From NCBI GenBank assembly GCA_027214345.1, contig JAPWHR010000020.1:1-64000 (forward strand): a stretch of DNA of 64,000 nt. Direction: 5' to 3'. Below are positions 47,630-58,282 of the stretch, in pieces. The stretch comes from Comamonadaceae bacterium G21597-S1 (GTDB taxonomy: Bacteria > Pseudomonadota > Gammaproteobacteria > Burkholderiales > Burkholderiaceae_C). The position numbers and the translations under genes were made by a program. How positions within the stretch are numbered: position 1 is the first letter of the stretch; every line of letters starts with the position of its first letter. A model generated the notes under the pieces. That model was given only the letters and a program-made list of their open reading frames with translations. It was not told the DNA's origin and ran no database searches.

Positions 47630-48508
47630 TCAGTGTCGCAGTGCTTGTCCGTCGGTAGAAAGCGCCTGTCTTACATGCTGAGGCATGACGAGGAGACCCT
47701 GGGCATCGGGCACAGCCTGGATCCGGATCTGCGGTGCGCTGCCGGCAACGCCGCCGAAGATGGTCGCGAAGGCTGAATCCGCCGCATCACGACCGGTGGC
47801 CAGGCGCACGAAACCCATCGGGATCGCCACGCCCGAGGCGTCGAACATGTACCAGCGATCGCCCAGGTAGACCTCTACATAGGCGTGGAAGTCCGGCGGG
47901 CCGAGTGCCGGGTCGGCGCCATAGTCGATACCGGTGGCAAAACGTGCCGGAATGTTGAGCGCCCGGCACAAGGCGATCATCAGGTGCGCGAAATCGCGGC
48001 ACACGCCGACCTTCTCGACCAGCGTATCGACGGCCGACGTATTGCCGTCCGACGAGTTGGAGCGGAAGGTCACGCGTTCGACCACCCAGTCGCGAATGGC
48101 CTGCACGCGGCTGTAGCCGTGCCACAGGTGGCCGAACTCCACGTTGGCGAAGCGCAGCAGGCGATCGGACTGGCAATAACGGCTGGGGTACAGATAAGGC
48201 AGGACCTCGCCGGGAAGCTCGGCCACCGGTACTTCCGCGAGTTGCGCCGGGTCGGTCTGGAAGTGGTTCACGTCGACCGTGGCCTGGTACCGGACCCACA
48301 ACGGTCCGGGATCGGCCTTCACGCGCAGGTAGCGGGTATGGGTGACCGGGTCGGTGTACAGGTTGCTGGGCAGGGCCTGGCTCAGTTGCAGTGATTCCTC
48401 GACGACGGTTTGTTGTGCCGTCTGCGCCGCGTGGATGTTGAAGATGAAATCGCAGCCCGGTGGCGCGATCGCATACTGGAGTTCGATGGAAAACTGGAGT
48501 CTGACCAT
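47630..48508 (-). CDS. Transglutaminase-like (papain-fold) protein
   Basis: A 292-residue protein with an N-terminal beta-rich domain and a transglutaminase-like core. The catalytic triad is visible as Cys in GVCRDFAHLMI, His in DFHAYVEVYL and Asp in WYMFDASG. Such proteins are proposed peptidases or amidases; no substrate is known. It is soluble by inspection and probably a stand-alone gene after the island. Confidence 0.85.
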   Translation of the reverse strand: MVRLQFSIELQYAIAPPGCDFIFNIHAAQTAQQTVVEESLQLSQALPSNLYTDPVTHTRYLRVKADPGPLWVRYQATVDVNHFQTDPAQLAEVPVAELPGEVLPYLYPSRYCQSDRLLRFANVEFGHLWHGYSRVQAIRDWVVERVTFRSNSSDGNTSAVDTLVEKVGVCRDFAHLMIALCRALNIPARFATGIDYGADPALGPPDFHAYVEVYLGDRWYMFDASGVAIPMGFVRLATGRDAADSAFATIFGGVAGSAPQIRIQAVPDAQGLLVMPQHVRQALSTDGQALRH

Positions 48509-48683
48509 GGCGCGTGTCGTCCCTGGGTGGCGCGTGCCGTCAACGCGACATCGTTGCTGTCGCCGTCGCGGCAGCGGCGCTGCTCGGCACCCGGCCATTG
48601 TGCGCGCTTGCGGCTGGCGCTGCGCCGACCCGGCGCCATGGCCTTGCCGGTCGCGGTGTGTTCGCGCCACACCGGGGCGCGGC

Positions 48684-48863
48684 TCATTCGAGCAGGTTGA
48701 TCGTGATCAGGACGGCGAAGAAGGCGAATGCCGCCAGCAAGGTGCCGATCAGTACCCGGATTCCGACCCGCTTGTAGCGCGCATCGCCGGTGAAGATGAA
48801 CATGGCGAACAGGATCCCGGCCACGACGAACAGCGTCGGGATCATCCAGCGGAAGATCAGCAT
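48684..48863 (-). CDS. Small two-helix membrane protein
   Basis: A 59-residue ORF starting MLIFRWMIPTLFVVAGILFA. It contains two hydrophobic segments (about residues 8-24 and 36-57) joined by a charged loop TGDARYKRVGIR, which predicts a hairpin in the inner membrane. It lies 43 bp downstream of lpxC on the same strand and may be the last gene of the dcw transcript. Function unknown; the membrane-protein character and its placement support a real gene. Confidence 0.65.
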   Translation of the reverse strand: MLIFRWMIPTLFVVAGILFAMFIFTGDARYKRVGIRVLIGTLLAAFAFFAVLITINLLE

Positions 48864-48906
48864 CGCAAACGGGCCCGCAGGGCCTGATGACGTGGGGTTG
48901 GCGGCA

Positions 48907-49830
48907 CTACCATGCCGGCGCCATCTGCGCGAACCCCTTGGGCGCCTGCGTTTCGTCTTCGAACGTGACGATCTCCCAGCAGTCCGTGCGGGCCATCAAC
49001 GCGCGCGCCAGGCGGTTGTTCAGCTCATGGCCCGAGCGGAACGCGCTATAGCTGGTCAGCAGCGGCTTGCCCAGCATGTACATGTCGCCGATCGCGTCCA
49101 GGATCTTGTGCTTGGCAAACTCGTCGTCGTAACGCAGGCCTTCGGCGTTGAGGATCTTGTAGTCGTCCATGACGATGGCATTGTCCAGTCCGCCGCCGAG
49201 CGCCAGGCCGTTGACCCGCATGGTTTCGACGTCGCGCGTGAAGCCGAAGGTGCGGGCCCGGGCGATATCGCGCTGGTAGGAACCGGTGCCCATGTCGAAC
49301 GTGACGCGTTGGCCGGTCGAGTCGACCGCCGGATGGTCGAACACGATCTCGAAACTCAGCCGGTACCCATGGTAGGGCTCGAGCCGGGCCCAGCGCACCG
49401 TGCTGCCCTCGCCATCGCGGATTTCCACCGGTTGCGTCACGCGGATGAACTGGCGAGGCGCGTCCTGCCAGACCACGCCCGCGTTCTGCAGCAGGAACAG
49501 AAAAGACGCGGCCGACCCGTCCAGGATCGGAACTTCTTCGGCCGTGATGTCGATGGTCAGGTTGTCGATGCCCAGGCCGGCGCAGGCCGACATCAGGTGC
49601 TCGACGGTGGCCACCTTGGCCGTGCCGTGCGAGGCCGTCGTCGCCATGCGGGTATCGGACACCGCATCGGCCGACATGCGGATCTCGACCGGTTGCGGAA
49701 GGTCGACGCGCCGGAACACGATGCCGGTGTTCGGCGGCGCCGGACGCAGCGTGAGCTCCACCCGTTGCCCGCTGTGCAGCCCCACGCCGATGGCGCGGGT
49801 CTGGGATCGGAGGGTACGTTGTCGCAGCAC
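48907..49830 (-). CDS. lpxC: UDP-3-O-acyl-N-acetylglucosamine deacetylase LpxC
   Basis: A 307-residue zinc deacetylase, the committed step of lipid A synthesis. Zinc ligands are in [10 protein letters not shown] (His) and [10 protein letters not shown] (His and Asp). The family start is [21 protein letters not shown], so a GTG at 49830 is the start, preceded by a G-rich stretch; an upstream ATG would add unconserved residues. It is placed after ftsZ as in many proteobacteria. Confidence 0.96.
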   Translation of the reverse strand: MLRQRTLRSQTRAIGVGLHSGQRVELTLRPAPPNTGIVFRRVDLPQPVEIRMSADAVSDTRMATTASHGTAKVATVEHLMSACAGLGIDNLTIDITAEEVPILDGSAASFLFLLQNAGVVWQDAPRQFIRVTQPVEIRDGEGSTVRWARLEPYHGYRLSFEIVFDHPAVDSTGQRVTFDMGTGSYQRDIARARTFGFTRDVETMRVNGLALGGGLDNAIVMDDYKILNAEGLRYDDEFAKHKILDAIGDMYMLGKPLLTSYSAFRSGHELNNRLARALMARTDCWEIVTFEDETQAPKGFAQMAPAW

Positions 49831-49873
49831 CCCCCGATTGTAGAAACTCGGCAGCGTGCCCGCTGCCGCGGGT

Positions 49874-51115
49874 TCAATCAGCCTGCTTGCGAAGGAAGGC
49901 AGGAATCTCATAGTCGTCCATGCCGCCGCTGGACAAGGCGTCGACCTTGGCCGCCGCCGAGCCACGGCCGCGCCAGACTGCGGGCGTGCCCAGGCTGCCG
50001 TAGTCCGGCTGCGCGGCGCCGACCGACGGCTGGGCGCTGCCGCCGCCGGCGCTCGGGTTCTGCACCTGGTTGGTCAGCGTCGGGATCTGGAACGGCACGT
50101 TGTCGGTACCGGTGCGCAGCACCTGCAGCGGGGGCGCCGTGCGGCGTTGCTGGCCCTGGCGGGACAGGCCGGTGGCGACCACGGTGACACGGATCTGGTC
50201 GCCCAGGCTGTCGTCGTAGGCGGTGCCGTAGATGACCAGTGCGTCGGGCGAGGCGAAGGCGCGGATGGTGTTCATCGCCAGCTTGGACTCGGACAACTTC
50301 AGCGAACCCTTGGACGCGGTGATCAGCACCAGCACGCCCTTGGCGCCGGACAGGTCCACGCCTTCGAGCAGCGGGCAGGCCACGGCCTGCTCGGCGGCGA
50401 TGCGGGCGCGATCGGGGCCGTCGGCGGTGGCCGTGCCCATCATGGCCTTGCCGGGTTCGCCCATCACGGTGCGCACGTCCTCGAAGTCGACGTTCATGTG
50501 CGCCGGTACATTGATGATCTCGGCAATGCCGCCCACTGCGTTCTTGAGCACGTCGTTGGCATGCGCGAAGGCCTCGTCCTGGGTGATGTCGTCGCCCAGC
50601 ACCTCCTCGAGTTTCTCGTTGAGCACGACGATCAACGAGTCGACGTTCACCTCGAGTTCGGACAGGCCGCTGTCGGCGATCAGCATGCGACGGCCGCCTT
50701 CGAAGTCGAACGGCTTGGTCACCACGCCCACGGTCAGGATGCCCATCTCGCGCGCCACCCGCGCAATCACGGGTGCCGCACCGGTGCCGGTGCCGCCGCC
50801 CATGCCGGCGGTGATGAACAGCATGTGTGCGCCTTCGATGGAGGCGCGGATCTCGTCGATCGCCTGTTCGGCTGCGTCGCGGCCCTTGTCGGGCTTGCTG
50901 CCGGCGCCCAGCCCGGTCACACCCAGCTGGATCGTCTTGTGCGCCGCGCTGCGGGTCAGCGCCTGCGCGTCGGTGTTGGCGCAGATGAACTCCACGCCGC
51001 CGACCTCGCACGCGATCATGTGCTCGACCGCGTTGCCGCCGCCGCCACCGACACCGATCACCTTGATCTGGGTGCCCAGGTTGAAACCCTCGTCTTCAAT
51101 CATTTCAATAGGCAT
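49874..51115 (-). CDS. ftsZ: Cell division GTPase FtsZ
   Basis: A 413-residue tubulin homologue forming the Z ring. The nucleotide motifs are [15 protein letters not shown] and [13 protein letters not shown]; a variable linker precedes the conserved C-terminal peptide [13 protein letters not shown] that binds FtsA and ZipA. A strong ribosome binding site (AGGAGA on minus, 51121-51126) precedes the start. A 194-bp gap separates it from ftsA. Confidence 0.98.
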   Translation of the reverse strand: MPIEMIEDEGFNLGTQIKVIGVGGGGGNAVEHMIACEVGGVEFICANTDAQALTRSAAHKTIQLGVTGLGAGSKPDKGRDAAEQAIDEIRASIEGAHMLFITAGMGGGTGTGAAPVIARVAREMGILTVGVVTKPFDFEGGRRMLIADSGLSELEVNVDSLIVVLNEKLEEVLGDDITQDEAFAHANDVLKNAVGGIAEIINVPAHMNVDFEDVRTVMGEPGKAMMGTATADGPDRARIAAEQAVACPLLEGVDLSGAKGVLVLITASKGSLKLSESKLAMNTIRAFASPDALVIYGTAYDDSLGDQIRVTVVATGLSRQGQQRRTAPPLQVLRTGTDNVPFQIPTLTNQVQNPSAGGGSAQPSVGAAQPDYGSLGTPAVWRGRGSAAAKVDALSSGGMDDYEIPAFLRKQAD

Positions 51116-51309
51116 GTTGTTCTCCTAAATTGCAGTTGCCAGTCATTGCTCGTTCCGTTGTTTCGTGTTCGCCGCTCCCGCCGCAGGGGTCCGGGGGTCT
51201 GTCCGGTCGCCATCGCCCGTAGGGGCTGCCGCGTGCCAGCCACAGGTGATCGTCGCCATGGGGGCCCCGCGCGCGGCGGCCGAAGGGGTATGCGGTGTCG
51301 TGTGCCATG

Positions 51310-52539
51310 TCAGAAGTTCCCCACAAACCAGTCCTTCACCGTGCCGAAGGCATTGCGCATCGAGCCGCTTTTCTGGGCCACTTTGAGGCCGCGCATGCGC
51401 GCCATGCGTGCCTCCTCGAGCAGTCCCATCACGGTGGCGGCGCGGGGCTGCGCCACCATGTCTGCGAGTACGCCGGAGTACTTGGGCACGCCGCGGCGCA
51501 CCGGCTTGAGAAAGATGTCCTCGCCCAGTTCGACCATGCCCGGCATCACACTCGAGCCGCCGGTGAGCACGATGCCCGAGGACAACACCTCCTCGAAGCC
51601 CGAGTCGCGCATGACCTGGTGCACCAGCGCGAAGATCTCCTCGACCCGCGGCTCGATGACGCCGGCCAGCACCTGTCGGCTGAGCAGGCGCGGGCCGCGG
51701 TCGCCCAGGCCCGGCACCTCGACCTGGGTCTCGGCGTCGGTCAGCAGCTGCTTGGCGCAACCGCTGTCGATCTTCACGTCCTCGGCGTCCTTGGTCGGCG
51801 TGCGCAGCGCCATGGCGATGTCGCTGGTGATCAGGTCGCCGGCGATCGGGATCACCGCGGTGTGCCGGATCGCGCCGTTGGCGAAGATCGCCACGTCGGT
51901 GGTGCCCGCGCCGATGTCGACCAGGCCCACGCCGAGTTCGCGCTCGTCGTCGGTCAGCACCGACAGGCTCGAGGCCAGCGGGTTGAGCATCAGCTGTTCG
52001 ACCTCCAGCCCGCAGCGGCGCACGCACTTGATGATGTTCTCGGCCGCGCTCTGCGCGCCGGTGACGATGTGCACCTTGGCCTCGAGCCGGATGCCGCTCA
52101 TGCCGATCGGCTCCTTGACGTCCTGGCCGTCGATGATGAATTCCTGAGGCTCGACCAGCAGCAGGCGCTGGTCGGTCGAGATGTTGATCGCCTTGGCGGT
52201 CTCGACCACGCGGGCCACGTCGGCCTGCGTGACTTCGCGGTCCTTGATCGCGACCATGCCGCTGGAGTTGATGCCGCGGATGTGACTGCCGGTGATGCCG
52301 GTGTAGACCCGCGTGATCTTGCAGTCGGCCATCAGCTCGGCCTCCTTGAGCGCGAGCTGGATGCTCTGCACCGTGGCGTCGATGTTGACCACGACGCCGC
52401 GGCGGATGCCGGTGCTGGGGGCCACGCCCAGGCCGGCCAGCTTGAGCTTGCCGCCGGGGATGACCTCGGCCACGACCACCATCACCTTGGCGGTGCCGAT
52501 GTCGAGTCCCACGACCAGGTCCTTGTATTCTTTCGCCAT
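51310..52539 (-). CDS. ftsA: Cell division protein FtsA
   Basis: A 409-residue actin-like protein that tethers FtsZ to the membrane. The phosphate-1 motif is VVGLDIGTAKVMVVV; other actin-fold motifs are VDIGAGTTDVAIF and GIVLTGGSSVMPG. The C terminus ends in the amphipathic helix region FGTVKDWFVGNF. Start at MAKEYKDL, 20 bp after ftsQ. Confidence 0.97.
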   Translation of the reverse strand: MAKEYKDLVVGLDIGTAKVMVVVAEVIPGGKLKLAGLGVAPSTGIRRGVVVNIDATVQSIQLALKEAELMADCKITRVYTGITGSHIRGINSSGMVAIKDREVTQADVARVVETAKAINISTDQRLLLVEPQEFIIDGQDVKEPIGMSGIRLEAKVHIVTGAQSAAENIIKCVRRCGLEVEQLMLNPLASSLSVLTDDERELGVGLVDIGAGTTDVAIFANGAIRHTAVIPIAGDLITSDIAMALRTPTKDAEDVKIDSGCAKQLLTDAETQVEVPGLGDRGPRLLSRQVLAGVIEPRVEEIFALVHQVMRDSGFEEVLSSGIVLTGGSSVMPGMVELGEDIFLKPVRRGVPKYSGVLADMVAQPRAATVMGLLEEARMARMRGLKVAQKSGSMRNAFGTVKDWFVGNF

Positions 52540-52559
52540 ATCGATACCTGTTGTTAGCG

Positions 52560-53345
52560 CTACTTCTTCTGACTCTCGTTGACCACGGTGCTCACGCCGC
52601 GCAGCCGCAGTGCGTATCCGTCCGCATGCCGCAGGTCGGCCGTCTCGACCGCGTCGGGGCGGCGGTCGTAACGCGACGTGACCTGGGGCAGGGTGCGCAC
52701 GAAACGGTTCGTGCGGGCGATCACCTCGGCGTCGCTGCCGCGGCCCAATTCGATGGCGGCCCCGGTGTCCAGTCGCACGGTCCAGCCGCCGCGGCCACTG
52801 AGCACGAGATCCTCGATGCCCAGCTCCAGCGCCGCGAACAGCGGCTGCAGCGCCTGGTACATCGCCAGCACCTGCGGCTCCTGGCCGGCGGGCCCGTCCA
52901 GGCGCGGAAGCGACTCCTGCTCGACCTCGCCGACGTTGGCCTCGAACACCTCGCCGAAGTTGTTGAGCAGGCGCGAGGCTTCCTCGGCGCCCCAGTACGC
53001 CACCGCCTGGTGTTCCTGCAGTTCCACGGCGATACGGTTCGGAAACACCCGGCGCACCACTGCCCGCCGCACCCAGGGCAGGTTCTCGAAGGTCTGGCGG
53101 GTGCTGGCCAGGTCGAGCGTGAAGAAGTTGCCCGCCAGCCGGGGCGTGACATTGGCGCGCAGCGTCGGCACGTTGTTGTGCACCACCTGGCCACTGACCC
53201 GGATGGCCATGATCGAGAACACCCGGTGGTGGGCCGCCCACTGCACCAGCGCCGCCAGCGTGAACAGTCCGAACAAGGCCAGCAGCGCGCTGGCCGTCAT
53301 GTTCATCAGGCGCACGTCGAACGGGGGCGTGAATGCTTCGCTCAT
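52560..53345 (-). CDS. ftsQ: Cell division protein FtsQ
   Basis: A 261-residue bitopic division protein. It has a short cytoplasmic tail, a membrane segment ([19 protein letters not shown]), a POTRA domain ([16 protein letters not shown]) and a beta domain. It links early and late divisome proteins (FtsB/L). It overlaps ddlB by ATGA. Confidence 0.95.
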   Translation of the reverse strand: MSEAFTPPFDVRLMNMTASALLALFGLFTLAALVQWAAHHRVFSIMAIRVSGQVVHNNVPTLRANVTPRLAGNFFTLDLASTRQTFENLPWVRRAVVRRVFPNRIAVELQEHQAVAYWGAEEASRLLNNFGEVFEANVGEVEQESLPRLDGPAGQEPQVLAMYQALQPLFAALELGIEDLVLSGRGGWTVRLDTGAAIELGRGSDAEVIARTNRFVRTLPQVTSRYDRRPDAVETADLRHADGYALRLRGVSTVVNESQKK

Positions 53346-54322
53346 GAGCGTCCTCCCGCACCGGCTTGCGGATTGTCCAGCGCGGCCTGCAGCAGCAGCT
53401 GCAGGCACAGGTCCTCGTAGCTGATGCCGGCCGCACGGGCCGACATCGGCACCAGCGAATGGCTGGTCATGCCCGGCGAGGTGTTGATCTCGAGCAGGCT
53501 GGGCGCACGCGTCGCGGCATCGATCATCACGTCGACCCGGCCCCATCCGCGGCAACCGAGCACCCGATAGGCGCGCAGCGCCAGCTGCTGGATCCGCTGC
53601 TCCTCGCCGACCGGCAGGCCGCAGGGCACCAGGTACTGGGTGTCGTCGGTGAAATACTTGTTCTGGTAGTCGTAGTTGCCCTCGGGAGCCACGATGCGGA
53701 TCACCGGCAGCGCGCGGGCCGTGTCGCCGATGCCGATCACGGGGCAGGTGACCTCGTCGCCGGAGATGAACTGCTCGCACAACACGTCGGCGTCCATGGC
53801 GAGCGCCTGTTCGATCGCACCCGTCAGCTGCGCGCGCTCCGTCACCTTGGTCACGCCGATCGACGAGCCTTCGCGGGCCGGCTTGACGATCAGCGGCAGG
53901 CCGAAGCGCTCGGGCAGCGCGGCGAGCTGCTGCGGGTCGTCGCCGGCGCGCAACAACCGGTAGGCCGGCGTCGGCAGGCCCTCGGCGATCCACACCCGCT
54001 TGGTCATGGTCTTGTCGATCGCGATCGCACTGGCCATGACGCCCGAGCCGGTGTAGGGAATACCCATCAGCTCCAACGCGCCCTGCACCGTGCCGTCCTC
54101 GCCGAAGCGGCCATGCAGCGCGATGAAGCAGCGTGCGAAACCCTCGGTGCGCAAGGCCTCCATCGGCCGCTCGGACGGATCGAAGGCATGGGCGTCCACG
54201 CCGCGATCACGCAGCGCCTGCAGCACGCCCGCGCCCGAGAGCATCGAGATCTCGTGTTCGGCGGAGGCGCCGCCCATCAGCACGGCGACCTTGCCCAGGG
54301 CGGTCGTGGTCTGCGGTGTCAT
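53342..54322 (-). CDS. ddlB: D-alanine-D-alanine ligase
   Basis: A 326-residue ATP-grasp enzyme making D-Ala-D-Ala for the peptidoglycan stem. Motifs are [36 protein letters not shown] and [16 protein letters not shown]. Start MTPQTTT at 54322 overlaps murC by ATGA. Confidence 0.97.
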   Translation of the reverse strand: MTPQTTTALGKVAVLMGGASAEHEISMLSGAGVLQALRDRGVDAHAFDPSERPMEALRTEGFARCFIALHGRFGEDGTVQGALELMGIPYTGSGVMASAIAIDKTMTKRVWIAEGLPTPAYRLLRAGDDPQQLAALPERFGLPLIVKPAREGSSIGVTKVTERAQLTGAIEQALAMDADVLCEQFISGDEVTCPVIGIGDTARALPVIRIVAPEGNYDYQNKYFTDDTQYLVPCGLPVGEEQRIQQLALRAYRVLGCRGWGRVDVMIDAATRAPSLLEINTSPGMTSHSLVPMSARAAGISYEDLCLQLLLQAALDNPQAGAGGRS

Positions 54323-55749
54323 GTCGGTGTCTCCTGTGCCGCCGTGCCGGCTGCCGTGGCCAGTTCGACCACCCGAGCCGGCACGGATCCGATCGATCCC
54401 GCGCCCATGCACAGCACCACGTCGCCGTCCTGGCTGTTGTCCAGGATGCATTGCGCCATGTCGCGGATGTCGTCGACGAACACCGGCTCGACATGGCCGG
54501 CCACGCGCAGCGCGCGGGCCAGGGCCCGGCCGTCGGCCGCGACGATGGGTGCCTCGCCGGCCGGATAGACCTCGGACAGCAATACCGCGTCGACCTGGCC
54601 GATCACCTTGACGAAGTCGTCGAAGCAGTCGCGGGTGCGGGTGTAGCGGTGCGGCTGGAACGCCAGCAGCAGGCGCTGATCGGGGAACGCGCCGCGGGCC
54701 GCCGCGATGGTCGCGGCCATTTCGACCGGATGGTGGCCGTAGTCGTCGACCAGCGTGAAGTGTCCTCCATGACTGCCTATGACCTCGCCATAGGGCTGGA
54801 ACCGACGCCCGACGCCCTGGAAACCCGCCAGCGCCTGCTGCACCGCGGTGTCGGGGATGTTGAGTTCCACCGCCACCGCGATCGCCGACAAGGCGTTGAG
54901 CACGTTGTGCCGACCCGCCAGGTTCAGCACTACCGGCAGGTCGGGCAGGACCACGCCGTTGCGGCGCTGCACCGTGAAATGCATCTGGCCGCCGACGGCG
55001 CGTACGTCGACCGCGCGGACCTGAGCGTCGGCCTCGAAGCCGTAGCTGGTGATCGGGCAAGAGACCTGGGGCACGATCTCCCGCACGGCCGGGTCGTCGG
55101 TGCACAACACGGCGGTGCCGTAGAACGGCATCCGGTGCAGGAAGTCGACGAATGCCGATTGCAGTCGCTTGAAGTCATGGCCATAGGTGGCCATGTGGTC
55201 GGCGTCGATGTTGGTGACGACAGCCATCACCGGCAGCAGGTTCAGGAACGAGGCGTCGGACTCGTCGGCCTCGACCACGATGTAGTCGCCGCTGCCAAGC
55301 CGCGCATTGGCGCCGGCGCTGTTGAGCCGCCCGCCGATGACGAAGGTCGGGTCCAGGCCGGCCTGGGTCAGCACGCTGGCGACCAGGCTGGTGGTGGTGG
55401 TCTTGCCATGGGTGCCGGCGATGGCGATGCCCTGCTTGAGCCGCATCAGCTCGGCCAGCATGATGGCGCGCGGCACCACCGGGATCTGCCGCGCCCGGGC
55501 CTCGATCACCTCGGGGTTGTCCTCGTGCACGGCCGTCGTCGTGACGACGGCGTCGGCGCCTTCGATATGGGCCGCGTCGTGGCCGACGAAGACCCGGATG
55601 CCCAGGCTGCCCAGGCGCTGCAGCGTGGCGCTGGCCGTGATGTCCGAACCCGAGACGGTGTAGCCCAGGCCCAGCAGCACCTCGGCAATGGCCGACATGC
55701 CGGAGCCGCCGATGCCGATGAAGTGGATGTGCCGGATCGCGTGTTTCAT
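54319..55749 (-). CDS. murC: UDP-N-acetylmuramate-L-alanine ligase MurC
   Basis: A 476-residue Mur ligase adding L-Ala to UDP-MurNAc. The N-terminal domain has [15 protein letters not shown]; the ATP loop is [12 protein letters not shown]; the C-terminal domain includes [10 protein letters not shown]. It overlaps murG and ddlB by ATGA. Confidence 0.98.
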   Translation of the reverse strand: MKHAIRHIHFIGIGGSGMSAIAEVLLGLGYTVSGSDITASATLQRLGSLGIRVFVGHDAAHIEGADAVVTTTAVHEDNPEVIEARARQIPVVPRAIMLAELMRLKQGIAIAGTHGKTTTTSLVASVLTQAGLDPTFVIGGRLNSAGANARLGSGDYIVVEADESDASFLNLLPVMAVVTNIDADHMATYGHDFKRLQSAFVDFLHRMPFYGTAVLCTDDPAVREIVPQVSCPITSYGFEADAQVRAVDVRAVGGQMHFTVQRRNGVVLPDLPVVLNLAGRHNVLNALSAIAVAVELNIPDTAVQQALAGFQGVGRRFQPYGEVIGSHGGHFTLVDDYGHHPVEMAATIAAARGAFPDQRLLLAFQPHRYTRTRDCFDDFVKVIGQVDAVLLSEVYPAGEAPIVAADGRALARALRVAGHVEPVFVDDIRDMAQCILDNSQDGDVVLCMGAGSIGSVPARVVELATAAGTAAQETPT

Positions 55750-57023
55750 GATGTCACCAAAGCCTCGCAGGCCTGCACGACCTGGGCCGTGGCCTCGGTC
55801 TTGGCGCAGCGCCGCGCAGCGGATGCGCAGGCCAGCAGGTTTTCGCGTGTGGCCTGTTCCAGGAATTGCGCCAGGCGTTCGGGCGTGAGTTCGGCCTGCG
55901 CCATCATCCAGCCGCCGCCGCGCTCGACCAGGAAACGCGCGTTGCGGCTCTGGTGGTCGTCCACGGCCGAGGGCAGGGGCACGAACAGCGCCGCGGCGCC
56001 GATCGCGGCGATCTCGGTCACGGTGCTGGCTCCGGCGCGGCAGATCACCAGGTCGGCATCGGCGAAGGCGGCCGCCGTGTCGTCGATGAACGGGGTGAGT
56101 TCGGCCTGCACGCCGGCCTGCGCATAGTTGCGGTGCAAGGCGTCGATCTGGTTGCTGCCGCCTTGATGGGTCACGACGGGCCGCAGTTCGGCCGGCAGCA
56201 GCGCCAGGGCCTGCGGTACCACGTCGTTGAGAGCTCGCGCGCCCAGGCTGCCGCCCACCACCAGCACCCGCAACGGCCCACTGCGTGCGGCGAACCGCTG
56301 TGCCGGCGGGGGCTGGTCGACGAAGGCCTGGCGCAGCGGATTGCCGACCCAGTGCGCGCGGCGCAACACGTCCGGGAACGCGGTGTAGACCCGGTCGGCG
56401 ACACCGGCGAGGACGCGGTTGGCCATGCCGGCGACCGAGTTCTGTTCGTGCAGCACCAGCGGCTTGCCCAGCAGCACGGCCATCATGCCGGCGGGAAAGG
56501 TGATGTAGCCACCGAGCCCGACGACCACGTCGGGCCGTACCCGGCGCAGCACCCGGATGCTTTGCCAGAACGCGCGCAGCAGGCGCAGCGGCAGCAGACC
56601 CAGCGTCAACATGCCCTTGCCGCGCACGCCGGAGAAATCCAGCGATTCGAAGGCGAAACCCTGCGGCGGAACCAGACGGCTCTCCATGCTCGGCGCACGC
56701 GCGCTGCCGCTGCCGCCGAGCCAGTGCACGTCCCAGCCCCGCGAACGCAACTCATGGGCCACGGCCAGCCCCGGGAAGATGTGCCCGCCGGTACCGCCGG
56801 CCATCACCAGCGCGGTTCGGCGGGCGGCGCCCGAGCGGACCGCCGTGGCACCGGCGGAACCGGTGTTGGCGGTGGCCGCCGGCGTCGCCGGCTCGTCGTC
56901 GCCCACGCGCCGGCCGGTGTCGGTCTGGGTGATCAGTGCCGTGGCCATGGGATCGATCGCCACGGCACTGCCGGCGACCTGCAAGGCCCCGGCTTCCTCG
57001 TGCAGCGCATGGACGCGATTCAT
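55746..57023 (-). CDS. murG: UDP-GlcNAc transferase MurG (with N-terminal extension)
   Basis: A GT28 glycosyltransferase of 425 residues from the ATGA-coupled start at 57023; it converts lipid I to lipid II at the inner membrane. The canonical protein would begin near residue 69 ([25 protein letters not shown]) and contains [16 protein letters not shown] and [12 protein letters not shown]. The first ~68 residues are Ala/Thr/Gly-rich without a recognisable domain, so they may be disordered or a later start (Met26 or the Met of MAGGTGG) may be used. Confidence 0.95.
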   Translation of the reverse strand: MNRVHALHEEAGALQVAGSAVAIDPMATALITQTDTGRRVGDDEPATPAATANTGSAGATAVRSGAARRTALVMAGGTGGHIFPGLAVAHELRSRGWDVHWLGGSGSARAPSMESRLVPPQGFAFESLDFSGVRGKGMLTLGLLPLRLLRAFWQSIRVLRRVRPDVVVGLGGYITFPAGMMAVLLGKPLVLHEQNSVAGMANRVLAGVADRVYTAFPDVLRRAHWVGNPLRQAFVDQPPPAQRFAARSGPLRVLVVGGSLGARALNDVVPQALALLPAELRPVVTHQGGSNQIDALHRNYAQAGVQAELTPFIDDTAAAFADADLVICRAGASTVTEIAAIGAAALFVPLPSAVDDHQSRNARFLVERGGGWMMAQAELTPERLAQFLEQATRENLLACASAARRCAKTEATAQVVQACEALVTS

Positions 57024-58282
57024 GGCCTGCCTCCGTGCATCAGTTGCCGGCTTTCGATGTCGATGCGCAACACCACGGCGATCGCCACCAGGTTGACCAG
57101 GATGGCCGTGCCACCGAAGCTCATCAGCGGCAGTGTGAGGCCCTTGGTCGGCAAGGCTCCCAGGTTCACGCCCATGTTGATGAAGGCCTGGAAGCCGATC
57201 CAGATGCCCACGCCCTGTGCCACGAGGCCGGCGAAGATGCGGTCGAGCGCGATGGCCTGTCGGCCGATATGGATCATGCGGCGAGTCAGCCACACGAACA
57301 GGCCGATCAGGCACAAGACACCGACCAGGCCGAACTCCTCGCCGATCACGGCCAGCAGGAAGTCGGTATGGGCTTCGGGCAGCCAGTGCAGCTTCTCGAC
57401 GCTGCCGCCCAGGCCGACACCGAAGATCTCGCCGCGCCCGATCGCGATCAGCGAATGCGACAGCTGGTAACCCTTGCCCAGCGCATATTCGGCGCTCCAC
57501 GGATCGAGGTACGCGAAGATGCGTTCGCGGCGCCACTCGCTGAACATGATCATCATCGAGAACGCCACCACCAGCGTGGCGGCGATCAGGAAGAACATGC
57601 GCGCGTTGACACCCCCCAGGAACAGGATGCCCATCGCGATCACCGCGATGACCATGAAGGCGCCCATGTCCGGCTCGGCCAGCAGCAACACGCCTACGAC
57701 CGCGATCGCCACCGCCATCGGCAACACGGCGCGGAAGAAGCGTTCCTTGACGTCCATCTTGCGCACCATGTAGTCGGACGCATACAGCAGCACAGCGAAC
57801 TTGGCCAGCTCCGAGGGCTGGAAACTGATCGGTCCGAGCACCAGCCAGCGCCGTGCGCCGTTGACGCCCTTGCCCAGTTGCGGGATCAGCACCGCCACCA
57901 GCAGCACCAGCGCGCCGACAAACAGCCAGGGCGCTGCCTTTTCCCAGGTCGCCACCGGGATCTGGAATGCGATCAGGGCCGCCACGAAGGCCACGCCCAG
58001 CCACAACAGGTGGCGCACCAGGAAGTGGGTGTGTGCATACCGCGCGAACTTCGGGTTGTCCGGCAGCGCGATGGTGGCCGAATACACCATCACCAGCCCC
58101 CACGCGAGCAATGCGACCGTGACCCACACCAGCACCTGGTCGAAGCTCTGCAGGCGTACCGGGGCCTGCAGGCTGCCAGGCTGCACCCGGCCCAGGCGCA
58201 CCGGGATCGTCTCGCCGCGCGTCCAGGCCTGCGGCCACAGGCTGGTGCCGAAGCCGCGCATGCGTTCCCAGGTGGCGCTCAT
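57020..58282 (-). CDS. ftsW: Division SEDS peptidoglycan polymerase FtsW
   Basis: A 420-residue polytopic protein with about ten membrane segments, working with FtsI in septal peptidoglycan synthesis. SEDS blocks include [35 protein letters not shown] and [19 protein letters not shown]. Start MSATWERM at 58282 overlaps murD by ATGA. Confidence 0.97.
   Translation of the reverse strand: MSATWERMRGFGTSLWPQAWTRGETIPVRLGRVQPGSLQAPVRLQSFDQVLVWVTVALLAWGLVMVYSATIALPDNPKFARYAHTHFLVRHLLWLGVAFVAALIAFQIPVATWEKAAPWLFVGALVLLVAVLIPQLGKGVNGARRWLVLGPISFQPSELAKFAVLLYASDYMVRKMDVKERFFRAVLPMAVAIAVVGVLLLAEPDMGAFMVIAVIAMGILFLGGVNARMFFLIAATLVVAFSMMIMFSEWRRERIFAYLDPWSAEYALGKGYQLSHSLIAIGRGEIFGVGLGGSVEKLHWLPEAHTDFLLAVIGEEFGLVGVLCLIGLFVWLTRRMIHIGRQAIALDRIFAGLVAQGVGIWIGFQAFINMGVNLGALPTKGLTLPLMSFGGTAILVNLVAIAVVLRIDIESRQLMHGGRP

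Noticed and set aside
51105-51308. Possible small gene in the ftsA-ftsZ gap starting MAHDTAYPFGRR
   Set aside because: No recognisable motif, Arg/Gly/Pro-rich composition, and it overlaps the ftsZ ribosome binding site and start.
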